This document shows positions 39,524 through 49,340 of a stretch of 64,000 nt of DNA, one piece after another. A program made the position numbers and the translations under genes. The stretch lies in assembly GCA_009823505.1 (NCBI GenBank), contig VZQC01005680.1:1935662-1999661 (forward strand), written 5' to 3'. The stretch comes from Rhizomys pruinosus. Taxonomy: Eukaryota > Chordata > Mammalia > Rodentia > Spalacidae. The number at the start of each line of letters is the position of its first letter. Position 1 is the stretch's first letter. The notes under the pieces were generated by a model that was given only the letters and a program-made list of their open reading frames with translations, searched no databases and had not been told where the DNA came from.

Positions 39524-39830
39524 CACGTGCATGCATATGTAAATGTACGTGGGTAGCAGATATAGACTCTGGATATATTCTTCCATTGGTGTCCACCTTG
39601 TTTTATTGCACCAGGATCTCTCATTGAACCCAGAGCTCACTGGTTGACCAGACTGCCCAGCCAAGAGCTCTGAGGCTCCACCTCCCTCATGCCCACCACT
39701 GTCCTCTGGTGCTCCACTTACAAGTATGTGCCACATCAGACTTCGGCTAGGATGTTTGGAATCCAAACTCCAGTCCTCATGCTTGTGTGGCAGGCACTTT
39801 GCCGACAAGTATCTCTCCAGCCCCTAGAGG
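39524..39830 (-). mobile_element. RSINE1-like SINE, near full length
   Basis: CACCAGGATCTCTCATTGAA, CAGTCCTCATGCTTGTGTGG, ending TATCTCTCCAGCCCC. Confidence 0.75.
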
Positions 39831-40092
39831 TATTTCTTTATGTCACACAGGAAGCAAACAGAGCCCACAGGAAGAAGTCAAGGATAAGATACCAACCAAA
39901 GAGGGTCCCGAGGAGGCATAAGGATGGCACACTTCCATCTTCCTCTTGGTCTGAGACAAAGGCCTGAGGGCTCACCCTCTAGCCAGCAGGTTCTCTTTCC
40001 AGGCAACTAGTCCAAGCCAGTTCAAATAAGACTGAGGCCAGACCTGGGCACCTCATCATTTGAAGCTTTGTCAGCCTTCTCTTTGTTTAAGT
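39831..40092 (-). mobile_element. Probable LTR group A internal section
   Basis: CACACAGGAAGCAAACAGAG resembles the central group A sequence; weak elsewhere. Confidence 0.4.
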
Positions 40093-40215
40093 TGTCTAAT
40101 ACAAAATTTGGGGAGGGGACCACTAAAACCCTAAAGACCCAGATCCTGACCCAGGGGAGGGGGGTGTTGAATTTTGGTTTCCAACTCCCCTCTATGCTAT
40201 GGAGAGCTCTCTCTT

Positions 40216-40279
<64 letters not shown>

Positions 40280-40357
40280 ACCCTAAAGACCCAGATCCTG
40301 CCCCTGGGGAGGGGGGTGTTGAATTTTGGTTTCCAACTCCCCTCTCTGCTTATGGAG

Positions 40358-40397
<40 letters not shown>

Positions 40398-40550
40398 CTT
40401 TGTGTATAGATGTGATTCTTTATCTTTCAGTAAAAGTTTGTTTACTCTTGCTCACTAATGGTCTGAGATTTATCTTGCCACTTAATTCTTTAGTTGGCTG
40501 AAAACACCAAATCTAACCTTATCCCTAGACTGACAATTCTAACCACAACA
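40093..40550 (+). mobile_element. LTR-like unit with a 152-bp internal duplication
   Basis: TGTCTAATACAAAATTTGGG to TTCTAACCACAACA, beginning TG and ending CA. The block starting CCCTAAAGACCCAGATCCTG occurs at 40129 and 40281, each copy followed by a long CT run. CAGTAAAAGTTTGTTTAC may be the poly-A signal region. No clear TSD; family unknown. Confidence 0.5.
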
Positions 40551-40690
40551 GACTTGTCCAGGGACTCACCTCCTCCAGCAAGGCTCCATCTCCTAAAGGC
40601 TACATAAGCTCCTCCCAAACTCACCACTTTCTTGCTAGGGACCATATGTTCAAACACACGAGCCTGTGGGGGCTATTTCTCATTCAAACA
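40551..40690 (-). mobile_element. LTR group A, end section
   Basis: GGGACTCACCTCCTCCAGCA to ACACACGAGCCTGTGGGGGC. Confidence 0.6.
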
Positions 40691-40895
40691 CATGAGCCAT
40701 GTGATGCCCATCAAGATGAAGGCATCAGAAGACAGCTACCATCCTCCCATCTGAAAACCTGCTGTGCTCCACAGTGGTCCAGCCCAACTGCCAGAGATCT
40801 GGCTGAAAGGGATATGAAATTCTTGGACAATGGAAACTCTTCTGCAATACTCAGGCTGTTGACTGCAGTCCACTGATGAGAGGTGAATCCAAGAC
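40691..40895. other. Non-repeat stretch
   Basis: No feature recognised. Confidence 0.5.
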
Positions 40896-40899
40896 TCAC

Positions 40900-41035
40900 C
40901 ATAGAAACTCATAACCCATTTTTATGTCCATATAAAGTCTTTAGTGTGGTGCCTGGTGCATTAAGCAAGTGCTCAATAAACGTTCACTGGTTGTTGTATT
41001 TATTGCTGTTACTATCAACACCATCATCAATGCAG
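40900..41035 (+). mobile_element. MIR SINE 3' part
   Basis: AGTGTGGTGCCTGGTGCATT then AAGTGCTCAATAAACGTTC, the conserved MIR end. Confidence 0.78.
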
Positions 41036-41099
41036 TCTTCTCCTTTTTATGCTTAGGAGGAAAAAAAATCACCTTATTAAGCACAAGGATACTGCCCTC

Positions 41100-41420
41100 C
41101 TGTCCCGGTGATTTATTGCTATATAAAAAGTTAGTGGCTTAAAACAACAGCCACATTTATTTTCCTCATGAATTTGCCATTGGGGCAGGGCTCAGGAGAG
41201 GAGACAGCTGCTCTCTAGACTAGACAACCTGGTACCAGCTAGGGGACGCTGGGGACTGAAGGCTGGAGTGATTGAAGGTTACCTGGCTGGTGTATGTGGT
41301 TCAGTACCTGGGCCAGCCTGCACAGCTGGGGTTCTGTCCATACCTGTCTCTCTCCACATGGACTGTCTGGCATGGCTTCCAGGCAGCCTGATTTCTTATA
41401 TGGTGGCACCAGACAGGATG
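41100..41420 (+). mobile_element. Ancient mammalian repeat, class uncertain
   Basis: TTTATTGCTATATAAAAAGT, TAGTGGCTTAAAACAACAGC, then CACATGGACTGTCTGGCATG, the order of a common old mammalian repeat whose name I cannot fix. Confidence 0.5.
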
Positions 41421-41437
41421 TAGCACATAAGTTTTAT

Positions 41438-41485
41438 TGTCCTCTCCCTATAGCCCCAGATGGCCTGGAACTCGCTGTGTAGATC
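41438..41485 (-). mobile_element. B1 SINE, part 1 (split by inverted templated insert)
   Basis: CTCCCTATAGCCCCAGATGG to CTGTGTAGATC; the canonical B1 continuation is found at 41663. Confidence 0.8.
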
Positions 41486-41662
41486 ATTGTTAATGAATGT
41501 GGGAAGATCCATCGTACTGGGGGCTGAGCCAGTCCCTAGGTAGGGGACCTTGGCTGTGTAGGAAAGGATCTAGCAAGCAGGTAGCACACAGGTATTGATT
41601 TATCTCTGCTCTTGACTGTGAATGTGATGTGACCAGGTGTTTGATGTTTCTGCCCCGATGTC
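41486..41662 (-). repeat. Inverted copy (177 bp) of 42590-42766
   Basis: Reverse complement of 42590-42766 at 176 of 177 positions, without indels. It sits inside a B1, replacing only a few B1 bases. Confidence 0.97.
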
Positions 41663-41742
41663 TGGCCTCAGTAGTACAGAGATCTACCTGCCTCTGTCTC
41701 CAACTTTGCTTGTATTAAAGAAGGGCACCGCCATAACCAGCC
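41663..41742 (-). mobile_element. B1 SINE, part 2
   Basis: TGGCCTCAGTAGTACAGAGA to GGGCACCGCCATAACCAGCC. Confidence 0.78.
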
Positions 41743-41744
41743 AT

Positions 41745-41875
41745 AATATTTATTTATTTTTATTTAATTTTTTAATATTTATTTTTATTTGTGTGTCTGC
41801 ACATGTGTATAGGCACAGTGCCTGCATAAGTCAGGAGGGCATTAGACCCCTTGAAGTTGGAGTTACAGGCACTGG
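41745..41875 (-). mobile_element. B3-like SINE fragment
   Basis: TTTATTTGTGTGTCTGCACA then GTTGGAGTTACAGGCACTGG. Confidence 0.65.
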
Positions 41876-41989
41876 GAATAGAGACATGCCCAAAGGTGCA
41901 CCTTCAAGGCGATTCTAAATCCAGTCAAGTAAAGATGAATGTCACTGTGAGTTACCTAAACTCAAAGCTTTGGCTGGCTTTGGCTTACC
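41876..41989. other. Short stretch, possibly LTR D edge
   Basis: GCGATTCTAAATCCAGTCAA is weakly similar to the group D LTR end. Confidence 0.3.
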
Positions 41990-42333
41990 TTCTATAGTTT
42001 AGATCCAAAAGGTTCCTTGAATGCCCATATACTGAGGGATTGATACCCAAGCTATGGTCCTGTTAGCAGGTTTTGGAACCTTTAAGCTGTTGGGCCTACT
42101 GGGGAAAAGTGAGGTCACTGGGACTGTGCCCCTAGAAACTTCTAGAATCTCTCTCTCTCTCTCTTCCCTCCCCCCATCTCTTTTCCTGGCCACCATGAGC
42201 TAAGCAGCTTCCTTAGTCACAATACTCCATACTCCATTGTGATGTGTCAATTTTCCCATGGACTCAAAAGCAATGAGCCAACCGCCATGGATAGAAACCA
42301 CCAAAATCATAAATGAAAATAAACCTTCCCTCT
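41990..42333 (+). mobile_element. MaLR-like LTR (MLT1/ORR1-type)
   Basis: GGAACCTTTAAGCTGTTGGG, AAGTGAGGTCACTGGGACTG, CTGGCCACCATGAGCTAAGC and TGAAAATAAACCTTCCC are MaLR LTR landmarks in order. Confidence 0.7.
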
Positions 42334-42555
42334 TTTTAATATTTTTATTTATTTTCATATGTGTATGAGTGTACTGTCTGCATGCAGGTTTGTGCATCCG
42401 TGTCGTGCAATGCCGTGGTCAGAAGAGGGTGTCAGATTCCCCTGGAACTGGAGTTAAAAACGGTTTTGCTGGCATGTGGGTGGTGGGGATCGAACCCGGG
42501 TCCTCTGCAAGAGCAGTCAGCGTTCTTAACCACTAGGCTATCTCTCCAGCCCCCA
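42334..42555 (-). mobile_element. B2 SINE without the 17-bp duplication
   Basis: ATGTGTATGAGTGTACTGTC to CTATCTCTCCAGCCCCC. Confidence 0.94.
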
Positions 42556-42865
42556 CTTACAATTCCAGGTTCCAGGCCATCATCTCAAGGACATCGGGGC
42601 AGAAACATCAAACACCTGGTCACATCACATTCACAGTCAAGAGCAGAGATAAATCAATACCTGAGTGCTACCTGCTTGCTAGATCCTTTCCTACACAGCC
42701 AAGGTCCCCTACCTAGGGACTGGCTCAGCCCCCAGTACGATGGATCTTCCCACATTCATTAACAATTAAGACAATCCCCACAGAACCACCTGATCCCTCA
42801 TTCAGACTCTCATCCTAGGTGATTCTAGGTTATATCAAGTTGACAATTCAAGCTCATCAGAACCT
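42556..42865 (-). mobile_element. ERVL-like LTR, group D
   Basis: CATCTCAAGGACATCGGGGC to GGTTATATCAAGTTGACAAT. Related to 15351-15722. Its section 42590-42766 is the likely source of the inverted copy at 41486. Confidence 0.72.
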
Positions 42866-42975
42866 AGGCTGGGAACTGAATTCAAGGACATCCTGGGCTA
42901 CACAATGAGTTCAAGTCTGGCCAGATCTGCACAGAAAATTCTTGTCTTAAAAAAATTAAGTCTTTAAAAAAAAAA
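42866..42975 (+). mobile_element. B1/B4-related 3' fragment
   Basis: ACATCCTGGGCTACACAATG to TTCTTGTCTTAAAAAAATT. Confidence 0.55.
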
Positions 42976-42982
42976 GTATTCT

Positions 42983-43108
42983 CTACCAGACATGGTGATG
43001 CATGCCTTTAATCCCAGCACTTGGGAGGCAAGAGCAGGTGGATCTCTTTGAAACAAAGGCCAGCCTGGTCTACATACCAAGTTTCAAGCTAGCTGTCTGA
43101 AAAAGAGA
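42983..43108 (+). mobile_element. B1 SINE
   Basis: ACCAGACATGGTGATGCATG to GCTAGCTGTCTGAAAAAG. Confidence 0.87.
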
Positions 43109-43918
43109 TGGAGGAGGGAGAGAGAGAGAAAAGGAGGGAAAAAAATCATACTCTCTTCCTTCTCTTACTCCGGAGAGGTAATAAAAGAAAAAGTTTAATT
43201 CAAACCACCCATTATAACAACTATTTAGCTTCTGCTATGGCCCCAAATAGCTTCGTGCAAGTCAACACAGCCCAAGGGTTCTTAATCTCCCTGAATATTT
43301 ACCTTCAGATAATAAAAGAAAAGGAAAAATATATTTCCTGAGATTTGTCTATTTTCATGGTGTTTTCAGAGCTTTGCTCCAAGTCTCCTGGAATCAGTTC
43401 AATTACAAGAAGATGGGTAGGCAGGAATAAAAATTTGAAGTGTATTTCAGAGCAACTTGGCAAATTAGCAAAGTTTTTAACCTCATTAAAGAGCTCTTAA
43501 ATATTCTTCCCCGAACTCCGTTTTTATCTTTGAATGCATTTTGGTAATTGCTGGAAAGGCAATTGTGGAACTTTGGCACAAACGTAAATGTTTGCATGAT
43601 TTAAAATGCACAGACAGCAGAGACCATGATTTTTCTTTTAATTGCTAATTCTTAAGCTAACCTTTTCGGTTTACTTTATCTTGAGAAAAGCCAGTTTCTA
43701 TCGACCATAAAGACAATGCATAGATTATTTAGCTGTTATAACTGTACACAGTTTCGCTATATTTTGGTACTTATTACCTCAGCTCCAGAAAGGAACATAG
43801 TAGGAGTAATGATATGCATTCTATCACTCTGCAAACAGGTTGCTGGGACATTCAAAATAAACCTACTTTCTTAAAGCAGATTGAACACAGATGCTGGCTT
43901 AGAAATAGGTGATTTTTT
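43109..43918. other. Low-repeat, AT-rich intronic sequence
   Basis: About 800 bp with no recognised repeat apart from a short GAGA run at 43109. The block at 43430-43790 is the best candidate conserved element (see findings). Confidence 0.5.
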
Positions 43919-43919
43919 T

Positions 43920-44091
43920 GGTGCTGGAGAGATGGATCAGTGATTAAAAGCACTTGTTCTTGCAGAGGATCTAAGTTCAGATCCTAACATCAACATCAGA
44001 CAGCTCACAACTGCCTGTAGCTCCAGCTCCAGGGGATCTGAAGCCCTCTTCTGGCCTCCAAGGACACTACACTCATGTGCACATGTGCACG

Positions 44092-44092
<1 letters not shown>
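43920..44092 (+). mobile_element. B2/B3 SINE with (AC)n tail
   Basis: TTGGTGCTGGAGAGATGGAT head. An AGAAATAGGTGA target is seen at about 43901 and 44411 around this SINE plus its nested B2. Confidence 0.88.
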
Positions 44093-44137
<45 letters not shown>

Positions 44138-44151
44138 CACACACGCACACA
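44093..44151. repeat. (AC)n microsatellite
   Basis: About 28 AC units with minor breaks. Confidence 0.97.
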
Positions 44152-44167
44152 TTAAAATACTATTTTT

Positions 44168-44392
44168 TTTATTTCTGTATGTGTATGAATGTACTGTCTG
44201 CATGCAAGTCTGTGCACCCGTGTCGTACAATGCAGAGGTCAGAAGAGGGTCTCAGATTCCCCTGGAACTGGAGTTCTCCTGGAATTGGAGTTTCAGATGG
44301 TTCTCGGCCACCATGTGGGTGCTGGGGATCGAACCCGGGTCCTCTCTAAGAGCGGTCAGCACTCTTAACGGCTAGGCCATCTCTCCAGCCCT
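44168..44392 (-). mobile_element. B2 SINE, young 17-bp-duplication subtype, nested
   Basis: TSD TTAAAATACTATTTTT at 44152-44167 and 44393-44408. Confidence 0.96.
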
Positions 44393-44489
44393 TTAAAATA
44401 CTATTTTTAAAGAAATAGGTGACTTTCATCACAACCACCTTCACCCCACTATTATTGAAGCTCAGTAGGTATTTGCTGATCATTTTGGT

Positions 44490-44649
44490 TCTTTTTTTAT
44501 TTTTTTGTCTTTTGAGACAGGGTCTCCCTTTAGTCCCAGATGGCCTGGAGCTCACTATGTAGACCAGGCTGCCCTTGAACTCACAGAGATCCACCTGCCT
44601 CTGCCTCCCAAGTGCTGGGATTAGAGGTGTGTGCCACCACGCCTGGCTT
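44490..44649 (-). mobile_element. B1 SINE, GGACTAAAGGGAGAC subtype
   Basis: GAGACAGGGTCTCCCTTTAG to GTGCCACCACGCCTGGC. Confidence 0.94.
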
Positions 44650-44751
44650 AAAGACAGTTCTTAGCTGCCATGTGGGTGCTGGGAATCGAACCCAGGTCCT
44701 CTGCAAGAGCAGTCCAGGCTCTTAACCACTGAGCTATCTCCCCAACCCCAA
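44650..44751 (-). mobile_element. B2/B3 SINE head half
   Basis: CAGTTCTTAGCTGCCATGTG to TGAGCTATCTCCCCAACCCC. GGTTCTTTTTTT flanks this and the B1 together (about 44487 and 44753). Confidence 0.85.
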
Positions 44752-44759
44752 GGTTCTTT

Positions 44760-44763
<4 letters not shown>

Positions 44764-44801
<38 letters not shown>
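44764..44801. repeat. (GAT)n microsatellite
   Basis: Thirteen-odd GAT units. Confidence 0.97.
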
Positions 44802-44802
<1 letters not shown>

Positions 44803-44819
44803 CATATTGAAAACAGAGA

Positions 44820-44990
44820 CTGAGGACTGCGGAGATGCCTCAGTGGGCATTACAAGCTTGCCTTACAAGCATGGGGACTTGAGTTTGATATCCAGAACCT
44901 ACATAAACAAGCCAAGTGTGGTGGTCTGTGATTTTAATACCAGTGCTGACGAGGTAGAAGCAGGAGGTTCCCTGGGGCTCCCTGTCCAGC
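44820..44990 (+). mobile_element. RSINE1-like SINE, ends at an N
   Basis: CTGAGGACTGCGGAGATGCC to CCCTGGGGCTCCCTGTCCAG. Confidence 0.72.
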
Positions 44991-44991
44991 N
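44991..44991. other. Single ambiguous base (N)
   Basis: One N at an abrupt junction between an RSINE1 and a headless reverse B1. Confidence 0.99.
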
Positions 44992-45070
44992 CTTACTCTG
45001 TAGACCAGGCTGGCCTTGAACTCACAAAGATCTGTCTGCCTCTGCCTCCCAAGTGCTAGGATTAAAGGTA
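44992..45070 (-). mobile_element. B1 SINE, partial
   Basis: ACTCTGTAGACCAGGCTGGC to AGTGCTAGGATTAAAGG; both ends missing. Confidence 0.85.
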
Positions 45071-45140
45071 TAATATAAAAAAAAAAATTGTAAATTCAAT
45101 AAAAAATGAAGAAAATCTTATAAAAAACAAAACAAAAAAA
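45071..45140. repeat. A-rich tract
   Basis: Poly-A runs and AACAAAACAAAA. Confidence 0.8.
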
Positions 45141-45154
45141 ATGAATAAGTGAGA

Positions 45155-45275
45155 CCATGTGGCCTATGACTGTAATCACACTACTCAAGAGGCCGAAGCA
45201 GAAGAATCACTGCAAATTCAAGACCACCCTGGGCTACAGAGTATAGTATGTCTAGGGCAACATAGGCTTGTATAT
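45155..45275 (+). mobile_element. PB1/B4-like SINE
   Basis: GTGGCCTATGACTGTAATCA to CACCCTGGGCTACAGAG. Confidence 0.6.
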
Positions 45276-45313
45276 ATATATAAAAGTAATAAAAATTTGA
45301 CAAACATAGAACA

Positions 45314-45462
45314 GGCCAGGCAAGGATGGTGGCTTACACCTTCACCCTTATAATCCCAGAACTCAAGAGGCTGAAGCAGAAGAATCATAAGCTTGAAGCC
45401 AGTGTACACAGCAAGACAATATCTCTGAAAAAAGAAATTAAAAGAAAAAAAAGATAGAGACC
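45314..45462 (+). mobile_element. PB1/B1-like SINE
   Basis: GGCCAGGCAAGGATGGTGGC to AATATCTCTGAAAAAAG, A-rich tail. Confidence 0.65.
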
Positions 45463-45992
45463 AAATGCAATATATGTGTCTATTTCTTAAGGAGATAAAT
45501 ATTCCAGCTCTGCCCAACTATTAATACAAATAACACTTGCTGTTCCAATGGATAAGCCCCAAAATGGCTTAAAATATTGGTCCAGTACACAGACACTGAG
45601 AGAGAGGTAGCCAGGGCAGGTACCTCCAACAACATGGACACACAACTGACCACAACAATTCCAAAAGAAGAACTCCAAAAATTCCACACTACACAGTGAA
45701 ACCCAGCAGCATGACCAAAATCAGAATGATGAACAGGAATGAGAAGATGGATATGCACTCCAGTGAGCAGGCTTACCTCTTAGACACATGGGAGCAAGCA
45801 GATCTGTGAGTGTCTCTGAAGCAAGTACTATGTGGTGACCCACGACCCTTAAAGATCCACATATCTCAGGACTTGGGCCCTCAGCTACATGGTGTAGCTC
45901 CTGTTCAAGGCTTGGTACTCACTAAGAAAATGACTTAAACCCTCTGTGACTCCCTAGATTGCAAGGTCACTCTCACCCTTACCCAGTTGAAA
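45463..45992. other. Low-repeat intronic sequence
   Basis: No repeat or exon recognised; leads into the 35-bp array. Confidence 0.5.
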
Positions 45993-46690
45993 CCACAATG
46001 ATCTCAATAATATGAATATGTGATTGACCATGATGATCTCAATAAGAAGGATACATGATCTACCATGATGATCCCAATAAGATGGATATGTGATCTACCA
46101 TGGTGATCCCAATAAGATGGATATGTGATTTACCATGGTGATCCCAATAAGATGGATATGTGATCTATCATGATGATCCCAATAAGATGGATATGTGATC
46201 TACCATGGTGATCCCAATAAGACGGATACATGATCTACCATGGTGATCTCAATAAGATGGATACATGGGACTGGAGAGATGGCCTAACGGTTAAGAGTGC
46301 CGACAGCTCTTACAGAGGACCTGGGTTCGATCCCCAGCACCCACATGGCGGCCGAGAGCCGTCTGAAACTCCAATTCCAGGAGAACTCCAGTTCCAGGGG
46401 AATCCGAGACCCTCTTCTGACCTCCGTGGCATTGCACGACATGGGTGCACAAACCTGCATGCAGACAGTACATTGATACACATACCGAAAAAAAAAAAAA
46501 AGATGGATACATGATCTCCATGATGATCCCAATAAGATGGATACGTGATCTACAATGGTGATCCCAATAAGATGGATACATGATCTACCATGGTGATCCC
46601 AGTAAGATGGATACATGATCTACCATGATGATCCCAATAAAATGGTTACATGATCTACCACAATGATCCCATAAGATGCATATACCGTGG
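45993..46690. repeat. 35-bp minisatellite interrupted by a B2
   Basis: Units begin CCATG(G/A)TGATCCC and continue AATAAGATGGATA. Starts fall at 46028, 46063, 46098, 46133, 46168, 46203 and 46238, then after the B2 at 46518, 46553, 46588, 46623 and 46658. Decayed units trail to about 46900. Confidence 0.96.
46267..46500 (+). mobile_element. B2 SINE, young 17-bp-duplication subtype, in minisatellite
   Basis: GGGACTGGAGAGATGGCCTA head to poly-A. TSD AGATGGATACAT at 46255-46266 and 46501-46512, itself part of the 35-bp unit. Confidence 0.96.
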
Positions 46691-46905
46691 CTCTCAAGGA
46701 TCCCAACAGAATGGATACACAGTCAGCTGTGATGATCCCACAAGGATATGAGCTTGGTCATGGCCACCCTAACAGGATGGGTATACTACCTACTGCAACA
46801 ACTGCAACAAGATGGATACACAACTGATCACAATCCCAACTGCACAGTTACATGATCAACAATCCCAGCAGGAGGGTGTACAATAAACTGGTACTATACC
46901 AGTAC
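46691..46905. repeat. Decayed continuation of the 35-bp array
   Basis: GGATCCCAACAGAATGGATA and similar; the period is no longer regular. Confidence 0.6.
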
Positions 46906-47489
46906 TGTGGATATATTGTCTTGGGCAGGGCACAGGCCCAAAGCCAAAGAACAAAGCTTGCCTGAGGGCTGCTGAGAGTTGCCCAAACAGAAGAAATTAA
47001 CAATGAGCACATGTCAGCACTCCTGCACTGTTGTGCTAATTCCTTGCAAAAATAAGCAAAGCTTTTTAATTAACTTAATATCAATTTCACATTTCTCACA
47101 TTTTGTTCTAATTATGGGCTGGATTTAAAGCTCACACAGCATAATTTAGAGTGCTAAAATTAACAGCTTTACAACTTTACACATGGGTGACTACTAAGCC
47201 TGAATGAAGGGCATTCTAGCACCATGCTGTCACCAGTGGCCCACATCCTCACCTCACTCGTGGGCACTCCCCCTCTTCAGCACTTGGACAAAGTGCCAGC
47301 TTGACAAACACTCCTCTCATACCTGGGGCTCGTCATGGGCGACGCAGACCAAGACCATTCATGGTGTCTCTACACAACTTATTTAAATCTCTGAGATTCA
47401 GCTCTATTGTGTGTGAAAGGGGTATTTGTGTGTGAAAGGGGTATTTTAAGTAAGTTTGGTGCAGAAAATGTATTAGATGCTATTTGAAC
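46906..47489. other. Low-repeat intronic sequence
   Basis: Includes the AT-rich block 47010-47175 (see findings) and a short GTGTGAAAGGGGTATTT duplication near 47411-47444. Confidence 0.5.
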
Positions 47490-47845
47490 GAGCAATGTCC
47501 CCCACAGGCGCCTGCATTTGAACACCTGGTCCCCAGCAGGTGGCGCTGTTGGGGGAGGTTGTGGAACCTTTAGGAGGTACAGACTCAATAAGTGAAGTAC
47601 ATCACTGGGGGCAGGCCTTGAGGCTTTATAGCTTTGCCCCATTTCCTGTTCTTTCTCCTCTCTCTTTTTCCCCTCTCCCTCCTCCTCTCCTTTCACTTCT
47701 TCTTTCCCCCTGCCAGCCTCACACTCCTCATACTATGCCTTTCTGACCATGGTGAACTCTCTGGAACTGAGGCAAAGTAAGTCCTTTCCTCCCTAAGATG
47801 CTTTTGGTCAAGGTGTTTGTCACAGCAACAGAATTACCTACAACA
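47490..47845 (+). mobile_element. LTR group A, plus-sense solo copy
   Basis: GCATTTGAACACCTGGTCCC, GGTGGCGCTGTTGGGGGAGG, CATCACTGGGGGCAGGCC and GGTGTTTGTCACAGCAACAG. A pyrimidine-rich centre at 47650-47715. Confidence 0.75.
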
Positions 47846-48076
47846 GGTATTCAACAAAAATAGCTGCAGAGCTGGATGTGGAGTCGACACTTGTAAGGAG
47901 GATCACAAATGAGTTCCTCAATGGCACAGGGCCAGATGAAGTCTATTCTCTTAAAAACCGTCAGGTTAGACCATGTCAACAATGCCTTATGATTTAAGGC
48001 AAAGATGAACAGCGCAAAGGCAGATCTTGCAAAGACAACAAAAACCCAGAAGAATGAACAATCATATTTGTATTTA
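47846..48076. other. Non-repeat stretch
   Basis: No feature recognised. Confidence 0.5.
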
Positions 48077-48077
48077 T

Positions 48078-48249
48078 GAACTGGAGAGATAGCTCAAACA
48101 TTAAGAATGCTTTGCTGATCTTGTAGAAGAGCTGAGTTAGTTTGGTTCCCAGCATCCATGTTGAGTGACTCACAATTGCCTATGACTCCAGTTTCGGGGG
48201 ATCCAAAGCCTTCTTCTGGCCTCTGTGGGCAGTGCACTTATGTATACAG

Positions 48250-48288
<39 letters not shown>
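48078..48288 (+). mobile_element. B2/B3 SINE with (AC)n tail
   Basis: ATGAACTGGAGAGATAGCTC head; AC tract at 48250-48288. Confidence 0.88.
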
Positions 48289-48293
<5 letters not shown>

Positions 48294-48363
48294 TACTTAT
48301 AAAGAAGACAAATATGCTGAGCCTTTCTCCTGCTTTAAGGAGTCAGTCCTTTATAACAAAGTG

Positions 48364-48540
48364 GGGGCTGGGAATGGCTCCATGGAAAAAGTGTTTGCTG
48401 CACAAGCATGTGGACCTAAGTTTGGGTCCCCAGTACCCATGTAAAAAGCCTGTGATCTCATCACAGAGGCAGAGACATACTGATCACAGGGGCTCCTTGG
48501 TCAGACAGTCTATTTAAAATGATGAGTTCCAGGTAAGGTT
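48364..48540 (+). mobile_element. RSINE1-like SINE
   Basis: GGGGGCTGGGAATGGCTCCA to AATGATGAGTTCCAGG; its 3' end may be at 48716-48770 after the next SINE. Confidence 0.72.
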
Positions 48541-48712
48541 AGTGAGCTGCTAAGATGGCTCAGTAGGTAAAGGCCCTTGCTACCAAGCCTGAGGGAGGCC
48601 CTGAGTTCAATCTCTGGGACCCACATAGTAAGAGAAAACTGACCCCCACACATACAATGTAGCATGTGCACACACATAAACGCACATTTCCACACACAAA
48701 AAAATTAAAAAA
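48541..48712 (+). mobile_element. tRNA-derived SINE, GGAAGGAGAGA subtype
   Basis: GAGCTGCTAAGATGGCTCAG, CAATCTCTGGGACCCACAT and TAAGAGAAAACTGACCCC. Confidence 0.78.
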
Positions 48713-48769
48713 CATAAGGTAGTGATAGAAGACGCCTGAGGCCAGCTGTTTCTGCCCCCCCATCACACA

Positions 48770-48990
48770 CAACATATACACACATGAGCACATCTGCACA
48801 TACACACACATACACACACACATACATACAAGCAAGCACACCTGAAAACCTGCATATACACACACATACACAAAAACATTTACACACACAAGCACACCTG
48901 CAAACTTTCGTACACACAGAGATGCAAACACAAACAAGCACATCTATACACAAACACACACATACATACATACACACAGAAACAAAAACC
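48770..48990. repeat. ACAC/ACATAC-rich repeat
   Basis: Irregular CACACATACACAC with AAGCACACCTG interruptions recurring about every 50-60 bp. Confidence 0.88.
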
Positions 48991-49047
48991 AATCCTAGAT
49001 ACCTGTTATCATCTTACAGGTGAGCAAACTTTGATTCTCGAGAATAC

Positions 49048-49340
49048 AGTAGGCTACAGACGGGCCATGGAGCTCATCCTGCAAGCATGGGGTCCTGAGG
49101 TCAATACCCAAAACCCACTTAAAAAGCCAGGCATGGTGGTGGACACTTGTAATCCCAGCACTGGGGAGGCAGAGGCAGAGGATCCCCAGGACTCACTGGT
49201 CAGCCAGCCTAGCCTACTTGACAAGTTCCATACTAATGAGAGACCTGTCTTAAAAAACAAGGCTCTGATCAGGGCCTAGGAAATGACAGCCACGGTTGAC
49301 TTCTGGCCACCAGATGCACAATCACACACATGTGTACTTG
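49048..49340 (+). mobile_element. RSINE1-like SINE, near full length
   Basis: AAAGCCAGGCATGGTGGTGG, GAGGATCCCCAGGACTCACT and GGTTGACTTCTGGCCACCAG. Confidence 0.8.
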
